Of a DNA stretch of 64,000 nt, positions 54,007 through 63,284 are shown piece after piece. Numbering within the stretch: the stretch's first letter is position 1; the number at the start of each line of letters is the position of its first letter. The notes under the pieces are model-generated. The model worked only from the letters and a program-made list of their open reading frames with translations. It did not search any database and was not told where the DNA came from. The stretch spans positions 124,001 through 188,000 of the forward strand of contig CAWACP010000010.1 of assembly GCA_963780655.1 (NCBI GenBank), given 5' to 3'. The stretch comes from CAWACP01 sp963780655. GTDB lineage: Bacteria; Acidobacteriota; Terriglobia; Bryobacterales; Bryobacteraceae. The position numbers and the translations under genes were made by a program.

Positions 54007-55095
54007 CTACAGCAGTTCGTGCTTTCCCGACTTCTCCAGCAGCTTCACCAGCTCGCCGACGTCCTGCGCGCGGGCGCGATCGGCGATGAGCAGAGCGTCG
54101 GGCGTGTCCACAATCACCAGATCGCGGACTCCCAGCAAGGCCACCAGCTTCCCGTGCGCGTCCACGTAGTTGCCGCTGCTGTCGTCGAGCAGCGTCTCCG
54201 AACGCACCGCATTGCCCGCCCCATCGCGGTCGAGCAGCTCGTAGACGGCATTCCAGCTTCCCACGTCGTTCCAGCCGATGTCGTCGGCGGCCAGCCCGGT
54301 CACCGCGCCGCGCGATGCCGCGGGCTCGAGCACCGCATAATCGACGGAAATGTTCTCGCAGGCGCCGAACGCCTCGCGCAGCTTCGCCGGAAAGTTACGG
54401 TGTCCGAACTCCGGCAGCGAAGCCAGCACGGTGGCCAGCTTCGGGCGGTGCTGCCGCAGCGCGTCGAGCACCACGGAAGTCTTCCAGAAGAACATGCCCG
54501 CATTCCAGTAGAAATTCCCGGAGCCCACGTACCGTTTCGCCGTTTTCGCATCGGGCTTCTCGCGAAACCGGCGCACCGGAACAGCCTGCAGGCTCCCGGC
54601 CTCGGCGCCCTTCGGAAATTCGATATACCCGTAGCCCGTTTCCGCCCAGCGCGGCTGGATTCCGAGCACGACCATTTTCCCGGCAGCCGCCTCACGATAC
54701 GCCGCGCGCAGCAGCCTGAGGTAACGCGCAGGTTTGGCGATGAAGTGGTCCGCCGGAAAAACGCCCATCACCGCGTCCGGATCGAGCGACTGCAGCACGT
54801 GGGCGGCGAGTCCGATGCACGGCGCGGTGTTGCGCTGGTCAGGCTCGGCCAGGATCTGGCGAGCGGGCACTTCCGGCAACTGACGTACGATTTCATCGCG
54901 CAGAAAGCCGTTGGTGACAATCCAGATGCGCTCGGGCGGCAGCACCGGACGCAGACGGTCGACGGTCTGCTGGATCAGCGATCGCTCGCCCATGAACCGG
55001 AGCACCTGCTTCGCCGTTCGCCGCCGGCTGCGCGGCCAGAAGCGCGTTCCGCGGCCTCCGGCCATGATCAGGCCGTAATAGTTGTTTTTGGGCAT
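54007..55095 (-). CDS. manC: Mannose-1-phosphate guanylyltransferase
   Basis: 362 residues. It makes GDP-mannose from GTP and mannose 1-phosphate. The N-terminal nucleotidyltransferase has 'YYGLIMAGGRGTRFWPRSRR', 'AKQVLRF', 'FPADHFIAKPARYLRLLRAA' and 'GNFYWNAGMFFWKTSVVLDA', then 'DDIGWNDVGSWNAVYELLD'. It is the short ManC form without a phosphomannose isomerase domain. It could feed GT4 enzymes such as that at 5067. Confidence 0.95.
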   Translation of the reverse strand: MPKNNYYGLIMAGGRGTRFWPRSRRRTAKQVLRFMGERSLIQQTVDRLRPVLPPERIWIVTNGFLRDEIVRQLPEVPARQILAEPDQRNTAPCIGLAAHVLQSLDPDAVMGVFPADHFIAKPARYLRLLRAAYREAAAGKMVVLGIQPRWAETGYGYIEFPKGAEAGSLQAVPVRRFREKPDAKTAKRYVGSGNFYWNAGMFFWKTSVVLDALRQHRPKLATVLASLPEFGHRNFPAKLREAFGACENISVDYAVLEPAASRGAVTGLAADDIGWNDVGSWNAVYELLDRDGAGNAVRSETLLDDSSGNYVDAHGKLVALLGVRDLVIVDTPDALLIADRARAQDVGELVKLLEKSGKHELL

Positions 55096-55104
55096 CTCTT
55101 GTAA

Positions 55105-55130
55105 ATGCAGGCGGAAACGCCTGCTCTACT
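55105..55130. repeat. Family A palindrome at the first lepB stop
   Basis: ATGCAGGCGGAAACGCCTGC then TCTACT. The TAG that ends lepB at 55126 is the reverse complement of its CTA. Confidence 0.75.
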
Positions 55131-55938
55131 TCAACGGGTAACCCTGGACCAGCCGCAGCGTGCGATCCCAGCGCGTTTTCGTGAAGAAGTGCTCGGCCAG
55201 ATCGATGAAGTGATGCACGTTGTAATCCTTCAGATCCTCGGTGGGCGCGTCGTACGACCACAGAATGATGGCAGGCTTTCCGATGATGTTCTCGCGCGGC
55301 ACCAGGCCCCAGTAGCGGCTGTCCTCGGAGTTGTCGCGGTTGTCGCCCATGGCGAAGTAAAACCCGGGCGGCACTACCAGCTCGCCGTTCACCACGTTAT
55401 TCTGCAGCATGGCCAGCGTACGGTCGCGGTGCGCGATGGTGCGGAAAAAATCAGGCGGCCCGTCGGCGGGGAAGTTGTCCCGGTAGGGGTCGCTTGAATA
55501 GGCGATATGAATCGCATAGGGCTCGTTTGGCATGTGCCCGTTCAGCCAGAGCTTCTTGTCGATGAGCTTGATATGATCGCCCGGCACGCCGATGCAGCGC
55601 TTGACATAGTTCTCGTCGAGCAGAATGGGATGCCGGAACACGATGATGTCACCGCGTTTGACGTCTTCGTAGGGCAGCAGGTGTTTGCTGATGACGCCTG
55701 CGGGAGCATAAGCCAGCTTGTCCACAATCAGGTGGTCGCCGGTCAGCAGCGTGTTGTGCATGGACGAGGTCGGGATGGCCATCACCTGCGCGACGAACGT
55801 GGTGGCCCATACCAGGATCAGAATCGTCCAGGCCCATTCCGCCACGAAACCGCGCGCCGGAGGGGCTGATTTCTTCGGCGCGGGCGCGGCGGACTTCGCC
55901 GCCTGCTTCGTTTTTTCGCTATTTGCCACGGTAGCCAT
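55126..55938 (-). CDS. lepB: Signal peptidase I
   Basis: 270 residues from ATG 55938. A single N-terminal membrane helix ('EWAWTILILVWATTFVAQVM') precedes 'AIPTSSMHNTLLTGDHLIVD' with Ser 59, and 'LLDENYVKRCIGVPGDHIKL' with Lys 113 as the general base. The box 'GFYFAMGDNRDNSEDSRYWG' is the third LepB signature. It is a tandem paralogue of the gene upstream and overlaps it by about 20 bp. The periplasmic catalytic domain processes secreted proteins. Confidence 0.95.
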   Translation of the reverse strand: MATVANSEKTKQAAKSAAPAPKKSAPPARGFVAEWAWTILILVWATTFVAQVMAIPTSSMHNTLLTGDHLIVDKLAYAPAGVISKHLLPYEDVKRGDIIVFRHPILLDENYVKRCIGVPGDHIKLIDKKLWLNGHMPNEPYAIHIAYSSDPYRDNFPADGPPDFFRTIAHRDRTLAMLQNNVVNGELVVPPGFYFAMGDNRDNSEDSRYWGLVPRENIIGKPAIILWSYDAPTEDLKDYNVHHFIDLAEHFFTKTRWDRTLRLVQGYPLK

Positions 55939-56725
55939 GAATAAACCTGAAAGTGCGATTCCAACGCGTCCTGGAGAAGAAGTGTGTTGCCACATCCAGC
56001 ACATGCCGGATGCTCAGGCCGCCATCGGAGAGCTGGTCCGTCGGGGCCTCATACGACCAGTAGATCATCAACGGCTTGCCCATGATGTTGTCGCGCGGCA
56101 CGAATCCCCAGTACCGGCTGTCAAGCGAAGCATCCCGATTGTCGCCCATGGCGAAGTAATTTCCCGGAGGCACCACCACCTCTCCGTTCACCACGTTGTT
56201 CTGCAGCATGGCATAGGCAGGGTCGGAGAGATGGGTGTCGGGCTCGCTGGGGAAGTTGTCGCGATAGGACTCGATGTAGGCGGTCTTGTGATACACATAC
56301 GGCTCGTTGAGCTTCCTGCCATTGCGCCAGACGTCTTTGTTCACGATGCGGATACGATCGCCGGGCACGCCGATGACGCGCTTCACGAAGCTCTGTTTAA
56401 TATCGATGGGCCAGCGAAAGACGATGATGTCGCCATCGTGCGGGTCGCGAAAGGGCAGCAGATGCCGGCTGATGACGCCGGAGGGGCTATACGCCAGCTT
56501 GTCCACCAGCAGGTGATCGCCGATCAGCAGCGTGTCTTCCATCGATCCCGTGGGGATGACGAAAGCCTGCACCAGCATGCCGGTGAGGAAAACCAGCAGC
56601 AGAATCGTGATCGCCCATTCGGCCAGCGTGTTCCGCGCATCGGTCGGCCGCGGCTGGGGTAATTCAGCTACGGCATCCGGTGGCAGGACCGGGGCTTCCA
56701 CCTCGCTGCTTCGGGTTTGCTCCAT
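55919..56725 (-). CDS. lepB: Signal peptidase I (second copy)
   Basis: 268 residues from ATG 56725. Membrane helix 'AEWAITILLLVFLTGMLVQA', catalytic Ser 61 in 'VIPTGSMEDTLLIGDHLLVD', Lys 115 in 'DIKQSFVKRVIGVPGDRIRI', and 'GNYFAMGDNRDASLDSRYWG'. The N-terminal segment before the helix is Pro-rich and differs from the other copy. Its 3' end overlaps the next lepB. The frame is open to 56932, but MEQTRSSE fits a start best. Confidence 0.95.
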   Translation of the reverse strand: MEQTRSSEVEAPVLPPDAVAELPQPRPTDARNTLAEWAITILLLVFLTGMLVQAFVIPTGSMEDTLLIGDHLLVDKLAYSPSGVISRHLLPFRDPHDGDIIVFRWPIDIKQSFVKRVIGVPGDRIRIVNKDVWRNGRKLNEPYVYHKTAYIESYRDNFPSEPDTHLSDPAYAMLQNNVVNGEVVVPPGNYFAMGDNRDASLDSRYWGFVPRDNIMGKPLMIYWSYEAPTDQLSDGGLSIRHVLDVATHFFSRTRWNRTFRFIHGYRGK

Positions 56726-56828
56726 CGATTCGCTCACGGGCGGCCGACTTTCAGTGTAACAGGGCCACCCGAAACTCATCCCGCCTGCCATGGAATTGTC
56801 GCAGCCCGCGAAGAATTCAGCACCGTGG

Positions 56829-56899
56829 TACCGCTCCCTCACCGTCGCGGCTCTGTAACGCTGGCTGAGCCGCGACCGCGAGGGAGCGGTTTGGTTGCA
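56829..56899. repeat. Dispersed inverted repeat, ACCGCTCCCTC family, copy 2
   Basis: TACCGCTCCCTCACCGTCGC then GGCTC pairs with GAGCCGCGACCGCGAGGGAG then CGGTTTGGTTGC. Core and loop match 13143-13216 in the reverse orientation. It lies in the divergent gap between lepB and the redoxin gene. Confidence 0.75.
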
Positions 56900-56952
56900 A
56901 TCCTGCCCCACGCGGGGCGCCGTTTCCGCCACGGGCTGCTAGAGTTGGACTA

Positions 56953-57504
56953 ATGAAAACAGCAATCCTGATTGCCGCGGCCATGCTGTGTTCGGCAGCC
57001 GCCACGCCCGCAACAGCCCAGCAACTCCCCCGGCCCGCGCCCGATCAGGCGATCACAATGGCGGACGGTTCGACGAAGAAGCTGAGCGATTATCGAGGCA
57101 AAGTCGTGGCCTTGCTGTATATCCTCACGTATTGCCCGCACTGCCAGCACACCGTGGAGCTGATGAACGGCATCCAGACTGAGCTGGGGCGCCGCGGATT
57201 TCAGGCAATCGCGTGCGCCATCAACCCTGATGCGAGGGAACAGCTACCGTCGTTCCTGGCACAGTACAAGCCGAACTTCCCGGTCGGATACTGCCCGATC
57301 ATGGACGCGGCGACATTCCTGCAGCTCTCACCCAGCGTCAGGCCGCTCGCGCCATTTCTCGCTTTTATCGACCGCACAGGCCAGATCCGGTTCCAGACCA
57401 CCGGCGCGGACGAGCAGTTCTTCGGCGACGATCAGGCCGAGAATCTCAAGGGAGAAGCGCTCAAGCTGCTGAACGACCGGCTGGGAAGAAAGACGGTGAA
57501 GTAA
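56953..57504 (+). CDS. Periplasmic thioredoxin-like/redoxin protein
   Basis: 183 residues with a signal peptide (1-22, 'AILIAAAMLCSAAATPATA'). The redoxin fold follows: 'PDQAITMADGSTKKLSDYRG', 'VVALLYILTYCPHCQHTVEL' with a CPHC active site (C61/C64), and 'PFLAFIDRTGQIRFQTTGAD'. It resembles the TlpA/AhpC-TSA group and probably acts as a periplasmic thiol reductase or oxidant-handling protein. It stands alone. Confidence 0.88.
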   Translation: MKTAILIAAAMLCSAAATPATAQQLPRPAPDQAITMADGSTKKLSDYRGKVVALLYILTYCPHCQHTVELMNGIQTELGRRGFQAIACAINPDAREQLPSFLAQYKPNFPVGYCPIMDAATFLQLSPSVRPLAPFLAFIDRTGQIRFQTTGADEQFFGDDQAENLKGEALKLLNDRLGRKTVK

Positions 57505-57520
57505 GAATCTGCGGTCTTCC

Positions 57521-57620
57521 GAGAGCACGACGGCACATCATGTGCCGCGGGAGAAATTTGGACGCTGAAAACAAAAGGCTTAGGGGATGCCGCGGCACAT
57601 CCATGTGCCGTTGCTTCGAG
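57521..57620. repeat. Inverted repeat with GGCACAT palindromes
   Basis: Arms 57521-57550 (GAGAGCACGACGGCACATCA then TGTGCCGCGG) and 57590-57620 (CCGCGGCACATCCATGTGCC then GTTGCTTCGA) are inverted copies, each with its own inner palindrome GGCACAT/ATGTGCC. It lies between the convergent redoxin and zinc-ribbon genes and could act as a bidirectional terminator. Confidence 0.65.
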
Positions 57621-57625
57621 TGGGC

Positions 57626-57973
57626 TCAGACCAGACCGCCCCAACTGCGCGGTCCGCCAGTGGCGGGACGCGGTTCGCCCGCCCGGTGGCAATGGAAGCG
57701 GACCGTAGCGGCATAAGCGAGCGAACACGCTGCGCCGGCCAGAATCGCAACGGCGAATCCCAGAACGAACCCAAAGACGAGGCTATGTCCGCTCAGGTGA
57801 CGGATGAGGTACAGCGTGAGTGGAATAAATGCGGCCAGCATGCCGAACATGCAGACCGCGCTGCGGCGATCGGGCTTGAGCTCGAGACCGCAACAAGGAC
57901 ACACCAGCGTATCGACATGCCGCGCTATGTCCAGCAGGGAGATCGGGTTGGAGCAGTTCGGGCAGCGCTTCAT
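57626..57973 (-). CDS. Zinc-ribbon membrane protein, unknown function
   Basis: 115 residues from ATG 57973. The start 'MKRCPNCSNPISLLDIARHV' and 'DTLVCPCCGLELKPDRRS' gives two CxxC pairs (C4/C7, C25/C28), a zinc ribbon. Two membrane helices follow ('AVCMFGMLAAFIPLTLYLIR' and 'LGFAVAILAGAACSLAYAAT'). I do not recognise the family. It is divergent from the giant kinase. Confidence 0.75.
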   Translation of the reverse strand: MKRCPNCSNPISLLDIARHVDTLVCPCCGLELKPDRRSAVCMFGMLAAFIPLTLYLIRHLSGHSLVFGFVLGFAVAILAGAACSLAYAATVRFHCHRAGEPRPATGGPRSWGGLV

Positions 57974-58152
57974 AGAACCCGGCACCAACGAACCTACACG
58001 AAAGTATAGACGAATTTCCACGAAATGGAACCACTAATGAAACAGTTAACGGCGGCGTAACAGCTTTGGGACTTTGCGGCGCTAGCCGCCCGGCCTCCGT
58101 GGAACTGTTATATTACTTATGGTACGCGCCTGAGCCGGTCGACCGAGATGTG

Positions 58153-61100
58153 ATGGGGGCATCCACCAAAGTACGTTCGCGCTACGAGCTCCGGGACATC
58201 CTGAGCAAGGGCGGCATGGGCGTTGTCTACCGCGCCTGGGACACTCTGATGAAGCGCGAGGTCGCGCTGAAGACCATCATCGATGTCCACAGCCGCTCCG
58301 CGTTCGATCTGTTTTACAAAGAGTGGGGGCTGCAGGCCTCCATCATCCACCCCAACATAATTGAGATCTACGACATAGGCGAATTCGAAGACGGCGGCGT
58401 GACGCGGCCGTACTTCGTCATGCCTCTGCTGCCCGGCTGCTCGCTGGCCGATCTGATCCGCGATTCCAGCCACCGGCTGACCGTGGAAAGGTCGGTGGAC
58501 ATCATCACGCAGACCTGCCGCGGGCTGCAGGCGGCCCACGAACGCGGCCTCATCCATCGCGACATCAAGCCGAGCAACATCTTCGTGATGACGGACGACT
58601 CGGTGAAGATAATCGACTTCGGAATCGCCTTCACCGAAGCGGGCGCGACCCATACTGCCATGCGCGGCACGCTGCCCTATATGGCGCCCGAGCTGCTGCA
58701 GCTCAAGCCGCCCACCGTGCTCACCGACATTTTTGCGCTGGGCGCGGTTTCTTACGAAGTGTTGACGCGGCGCCACGCGTTCGATGGCCAAACGGACACG
58801 GAACTCACCAACGCCATTCTGCACGGCAATCCGCCTCCGGCTTCCAGCCTGAATCCCACGGTGAGCCAGCTTCTGAGCCAGGTAGTGCACAAGGCGATTG
58901 CGAAGCAGCCGTGGCATCGCTATTCGAGCGCCCGCGAGTACGGTGAAACGCTGCAGAAGGCGCTCCGTAACGAGCCGATCGCATTCTTCGACAAGGCGCA
59001 CGTGCAGCCGCGCATTGAACGGGCAACCCGGGCGTTCGAGCGCGGAGAGTATCAGTTCGCCACCGAGATTCTGGATGAGATGGAAGGCGAGGGCCACGTC
59101 GATCCGGAAATCTCTATATTGCGCCGGCAGGTGGAACAGGCGGTGCGGCAGATCACCATCCGGCAGGTGCTCGAAAGCGCGCGGCGGTTCTACGAAGAGG
59201 ACGAGTACTCACTGGCGCTGCGCAAGATTCAGGAGGCGCTGCAGCTGGATCCTAACCACGCCGAAGCGCTGGCTCTGAAGAACGAGGTGGAGAAGAACAG
59301 GCGCGCAAAACAGCTCGAGGAGTGGTCGCAACTGGCGCGCCAGCATCTCGAGAATCATGCTTTCGGCCAGGCTCGCAACGCCATTCAGAGTCTGCTGGAT
59401 TTGAAGCCCGATGACGCGGACGCGCGCGAGCTTCTGGCGGAGGTGAATCGCCGCGAACAGGAATACGACGCCCGCCGCGGCGAGAAGACCCGTCTTTATG
59501 ACGACGCGGTTCAGTGCTGGCAAAGCGGTGAGGTGACCTCCGCGCTCACCAGACTGGAGCGCTGGCTGGCGCTTGACCGGGAAATGCCCGACACGGACAG
59601 CGCCCGGGTCCTGTCCTGCCAGAATTTCTACAAGCAGGTACGCGGCGAGCATGAGGCTTTGCGGAACTCCTACGAGCAGGCGCGGCGGCATTTGTCCGAT
59701 CAGAACTTCAACGCAGCGCTCGAGATCTGCGATCAGTATCTGGCGAAATATCCCGCGCACGCGCTGTTTCAGGCGTTGAAGTTCGATGTGGAAGAGCGCC
59801 GCCGGAAGAACCTGTCTGCGTTTATCGCCGAAACGGACCGCCGCGCGGAGAATGAACCGGACCTCGACAAGCGCTGCGGCATTATTGAGGAGGCGCTGAA
59901 ACAGTTTCCGGGCGAGGCGCACTTCGAGCGAGCGCTGCGCCTGGCGAAGGACAAGCGCAACCTGGTGAACTCCGTCGTGCAGAAGGCGCGCACACAGGAG
60001 GAGCAGGGCCGTTTCGCCGAAGGTCTGGAGACGTGGGAGGTGCTGCGCGCAATCTACGCGCAGTATCCCGGCCTCGAATTCGAAATCGCGCGGGTGTCCA
60101 AACGGCGTGACACGGCATCACGGGGGGAGGCGCGATCGGGCTGGGTACAGCTCATCGACAAACTGCTGGAGAACCGCGAATTCGAGAAGGCCGCGGACGC
60201 CGCCGAGAAGGCTCTCGGCGAATTTCCGGACGAGGCGGAACTGGTGGAGCTCGAGAAGCTGGCGTGCAAACGGATCGCCACCAGTCTCGAGGCGAAGCGG
60301 CGAGTGGAAGCGGGGCGCGAAGAATCTCTGGCCGGCAGGCACGACCCGGGCCTCGATCTGATGCGCGGCGCGCTGGAACTGGACCGCGGAGATCCGGTGG
60401 TGCGGGCCACGCTGGTGGATGCCCTCGTCGATCGCGCCCGCGCCCTCTCCGAGAACGGCCAGGGGAACGCAGAGGCGCTCATCGACGAACTGCTGGAGCT
60501 GGATCCCCAAAACCCCTACGGCCGCAGTCTGCGCCGGGGGCGGGAGGATACGCGGCGCGAGGAGTTTGTATCGTGGTGCGCGGCGCAGGCGCGGCGCCTG
60601 CAGGCGGCCGGGGACATTGAAGGAGCGCGCGCGGTTCTCGGCGAAGGGCTTGCATCCGTGCCCGGAGAGCCCGGCCTGTCGCAGCTCGCGGCTTCTCTCG
60701 ATCAGCAGGCTGGTGACGGAAGACGGCGCGAGTTGGAGCGAGTGCAACCGCTGCGCGTTGAACAGGAAGTGCAGCATGACGGCCAAACGGCGATCGCCCT
60801 GGGCGGAGGCGAGCGGCCACCGGGCGGGCCCCCCGCCGGCGTAGCCACTTTCGCCGAAAGTGCGCAATCCGCGATTCGTTTTGCGGACACGGCCGGGGCG
60901 CTCCTGATCCATCCTCCGCAAAAGCCGTCTTTCGCGCCTCCCCCATCGCCGCCTCCGCCGGTATGGGCTCCACCTCGAAACTCCGGAGGGCCTCCACCCA
61001 CGAGTCCGCAGGGCGGCCGCAGGCAGCCTCCCGCCTGGCTGGTGGCCACTCTCGCGGCGGCGGGCATTCTTTTCCTTGCGGGCCTGGCCCGTGTTGTTTC

Positions 61101-62994
61101 CAACTGGAAACCGGCCGCAACGGCGGGCGCTGTGGCTCCGGTAGCCGTCAGCATTCTGACTACGCCGCCGGGCGCCCACGTGACCATTGACGGGAAGGAC
61201 AACGGCGTATCCGGCGCGAGCACCGACCTGCCGGTGGGAGTACACACGGTTCAGGTCGCGATGGATGGATTCGAGCCTGCAACGAAACAGATCAGTCTTG
61301 CTCCGAATTCTCCGCTCACCTTGCAAATCCCGCTGGTCCCGATTTCTCCCTCGGTACGCGTGTCCACCGATACCCCGAGCCCGGTTGTCAAACTGGACGA
61401 CGCACCGGTGGAGGGAGTGCCTCCGGATTTCACGTCCGATCACGTCGCCCCCGGCCATCACGTGCTGACAGTGGACAGCAACCAGGGCCAGGCTACCGTG
61501 CCCTTCGATATGGCGCCCGGCCAGGCGCCTGCGATGAGCGGCCCGGTGACGGCGAAGGATGTGAACGCCGTAGTGGTGAATCAACTCGGAGACAAAGCCT
61601 GGCTGTATACCAGCGAGCCGCTGCGGATCACCATCGACAATGGCCTGCCGATCGCGGCAACCCCCAGCGGACTGCAATTGCCGCCGCTCGCGCAGGGCAA
61701 CCACGAACTGACTCTGGACGATGGGAAGTCGCAGAGGAAGCTGGGCTTCATTACCGGCGCGTCTCCCGCGCTCATCGCCTTCGTGCAACAGAAGGCGGCC
61801 CCCGAAACCGGAGGCATCGCGATCATCGCCGGCGAAGACAACGTGAATGTCTCCATCAACGGCAAGCCGTACCGCAGGCAGACGAAGAAGGGGCAACTGC
61901 ACATCGCAAGCCTGAAGCCCGGCGATTACACCATCGCCGTCGCGAAGGATGGGTTTGCAACTGTCCCCGCGCAGAAGGTGACGGTGAAGACCGGCGAGGA
62001 GGCGCGCGCCGAATTCCACCTGACGGCACTGCCGCGCTTTGCGACGCTGCGGGTGCAGGGCGCGCCCGCCGGCGCCGAGATTCTCATCGACGGGAATGCG
62101 ACGGGGGCGGTTCAGACAGACGGCAGCTTCACCGGTCCGGTGTCGCCGGGAACGCATACCGTGCAACTGCGGAACGGGAGGGCAATTTCGCATCCGTTGC
62201 AACGTCTGTTCGCGGCGGGCCAGACGGCGCAGTTATCGCCGGCGGAAGTGGCGCTGCAGGTCCCGCAGGGCGCCGTTCGATTCCATATCACGCCGGCCGG
62301 CGCGCACATTACGCTGCGGCCGGAAAACGAGCGCGACGGGGCGCCGCGCACTATGACGTCGCAGGATCCGATTACTCTGCCGGAGGGCTCCTGGATAGTG
62401 ACCGCGACGGCGCCCGATCACAATCCCGCAACCAGGACCATCACGGTTTCACCCGATGCGCCGGTCACCGTGGAGCTTGCGCTTGTGCCGCATCCGAAGA
62501 AGCCCGCCACCTCGGAGATAACGGGGTTCTCGCACTGGGAGGATCCGGGCGGGTGGACGCCGGACGGCCAGTGGATGATTCACAAAGGCGGCAATTTCGT
62601 GGCGTTCCAGCCCGATGACATCAAAGGCCGCGTCGAGTTCAACGTTCTTCTGAATAAAGGCAAAAGGCTGCAGTGGTTCGTGGGGCGCAGCGATCCTCGC
62701 AACTATGTTCTGTTCAAGCTCGAGAAAAAGGACTTCATCGCGGAACGCGTGACCGACGGCAGGAGCCGCGAAATCTCGAAGACGCAGCATAGCCTCGACA
62801 AGGATCAGCCGATCGCCGTGCGCATCGAGGTGAACGGCGGAACAATCACCACCATGGCCCGCCAGGGCGGCGGCTGGGTGACGCTGGGAACGGTCTCCGC
62901 GGCCGACGCGGACTTCAGCCACGGGCGGTTCGGGTTCTACGTTCCGGGCAAGGATGAATTCGCGGTGAGCTCGTTCGGCTACTACCCAAAGTAG
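58153..62994 (+). CDS. Giant Ser/Thr kinase with TPR, membrane helix, PEGA repeats and a C-terminal sugar-binding-like domain
   Basis: 1613 residues from ATG 58153. The kinase domain (1-270) is complete: 'LSKGGMGVVYRAWDTLMKRE', VALK with Lys 40, 'GLIHRDIKPSNIFVM' with Asp 137, 'IIDFGIAF' and 'GTLPYMAPE'. Long TPR-like coiled helices follow to about 890, then a Pro-rich linker and one membrane helix near 965 ('LVATLAAAGILFLAGLARVV'). Outside the membrane there are several PEGA-type beta units ('VSILTTPPGAHVTIDGKDNG', 'VNVSINGKPYRRQ'). The last about 150 residues ('HWEDPGGWTPDGQWMIHKGG', 'GRVEFNVLLNKGKRLQWFVG') resemble a LamG/3-keto-disaccharide-hydrolase fold. It may sense an outer-surface ligand. 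In-frame starts also exist at 58066 and 58150. Confidence 0.88.
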   Translation: MGASTKVRSRYELRDILSKGGMGVVYRAWDTLMKREVALKTIIDVHSRSAFDLFYKEWGLQASIIHPNIIEIYDIGEFEDGGVTRPYFVMPLLPGCSLADLIRDSSHRLTVERSVDIITQTCRGLQAAHERGLIHRDIKPSNIFVMTDDSVKIIDFGIAFTEAGATHTAMRGTLPYMAPELLQLKPPTVLTDIFALGAVSYEVLTRRHAFDGQTDTELTNAILHGNPPPASSLNPTVSQLLSQVVHKAIAKQPWHRYSSAREYGETLQKALRNEPIAFFDKAHVQPRIERATRAFERGEYQFATEILDEMEGEGHVDPEISILRRQVEQAVRQITIRQVLESARRFYEEDEYSLALRKIQEALQLDPNHAEALALKNEVEKNRRAKQLEEWSQLARQHLENHAFGQARNAIQSLLDLKPDDADARELLAEVNRREQEYDARRGEKTRLYDDAVQCWQSGEVTSALTRLERWLALDREMPDTDSARVLSCQNFYKQVRGEHEALRNSYEQARRHLSDQNFNAALEICDQYLAKYPAHALFQALKFDVEERRRKNLSAFIAETDRRAENEPDLDKRCGIIEEALKQFPGEAHFERALRLAKDKRNLVNSVVQKARTQEEQGRFAEGLETWEVLRAIYAQYPGLEFEIARVSKRRDTASRGEARSGWVQLIDKLLENREFEKAADAAEKALGEFPDEAELVELEKLACKRIATSLEAKRRVEAGREESLAGRHDPGLDLMRGALELDRGDPVVRATLVDALVDRARALSENGQGNAEALIDELLELDPQNPYGRSLRRGREDTRREEFVSWCAAQARRLQAAGDIEGARAVLGEGLASVPGEPGLSQLAASLDQQAGDGRRRELERVQPLRVEQEVQHDGQTAIALGGGERPPGGPPAGVATFAESAQSAIRFADTAGALLIHPPQKPSFAPPPSPPPPVWAPPRNSGGPPPTSPQGGRRQPPAWLVATLAAAGILFLAGLARVVSNWKPAATAGAVAPVAVSILTTPPGAHVTIDGKDNGVSGASTDLPVGVHTVQVAMDGFEPATKQISLAPNSPLTLQIPLVPISPSVRVSTDTPSPVVKLDDAPVEGVPPDFTSDHVAPGHHVLTVDSNQGQATVPFDMAPGQAPAMSGPVTAKDVNAVVVNQLGDKAWLYTSEPLRITIDNGLPIAATPSGLQLPPLAQGNHELTLDDGKSQRKLGFITGASPALIAFVQQKAAPETGGIAIIAGEDNVNVSINGKPYRRQTKKGQLHIASLKPGDYTIAVAKDGFATVPAQKVTVKTGEEARAEFHLTALPRFATLRVQGAPAGAEILIDGNATGAVQTDGSFTGPVSPGTHTVQLRNGRAISHPLQRLFAAGQTAQLSPAEVALQVPQGAVRFHITPAGAHITLRPENERDGAPRTMTSQDPITLPEGSWIVTATAPDHNPATRTITVSPDAPVTVELALVPHPKKPATSEITGFSHWEDPGGWTPDGQWMIHKGGNFVAFQPDDIKGRVEFNVLLNKGKRLQWFVGRSDPRNYVLFKLEKKDFIAERVTDGRSREISKTQHSLDKDQPIAVRIEVNGGTITTMARQGGGWVTLGTVSAADADFSHGRFGFYVPGKDEFAVSSFGYYPK

Positions 62995-62997
62995 AGT

Positions 62998-63231
62998 AGG
63001 CTTTACCCTAATGCCATATAGTTTTCGACGGCGAGCTGAGTCGAAGTCCCTTTTGTGGGGCAGGCCCCCCGGCCTGCGCGGGGCCCCCCGGCCCCGCTGG
63101 CCGCGCGGAGAGTAGCGTTGTCGCGTAGGGGAGCAGGCCGGCGGGGGCGCCGGCCGCGGGCGAGGGCGCCCGCCCTACATCGGCCAGGTGTTCGAAAGCG
63201 GGAAAACTATATGGCATTGGGCTTTAGCCTG
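62998..63231. repeat. Inverted repeat enclosing a diverged GTGGGGC-type element (copy 3)
   Basis: Left arm includes ATGCCATATAGTTTTC (63011-63026); right arm has its exact reverse complement (63202-63217). The outer parts TAGGCTTTACCCTA and TGGGCTTTAGCCTGCA pair partly and are family A-like. Between them lies a GC-rich GTGGGGCAGGCCCCCCGGCC block (63055-63180), related to 4410 and 31362. It looks like one repeat inside another. It fills the gap between the kinase and cmk. Confidence 0.7.
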
Positions 63232-63244
63232 CAGCCTCGAGATC

Positions 63245-63270
63245 ATGCAGGCGAAAACGCCTGCTCTACA
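63245..63270. repeat. Family A palindrome upstream of cmk
   Basis: ATGCAGGCGAAAACGCCTGC then TCTACA, about 15 bp before the TTG start of cmk. Confidence 0.7.
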
Positions 63271-63284
63271 CGCTACGATAAATC

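Noticed and set aside
60118..62202. 694-codon minus-strand frame antisense to the giant kinase
   Set aside because: Low-complexity Arg/His composition, no motif, and complete overlap with well-supported coding sequence.
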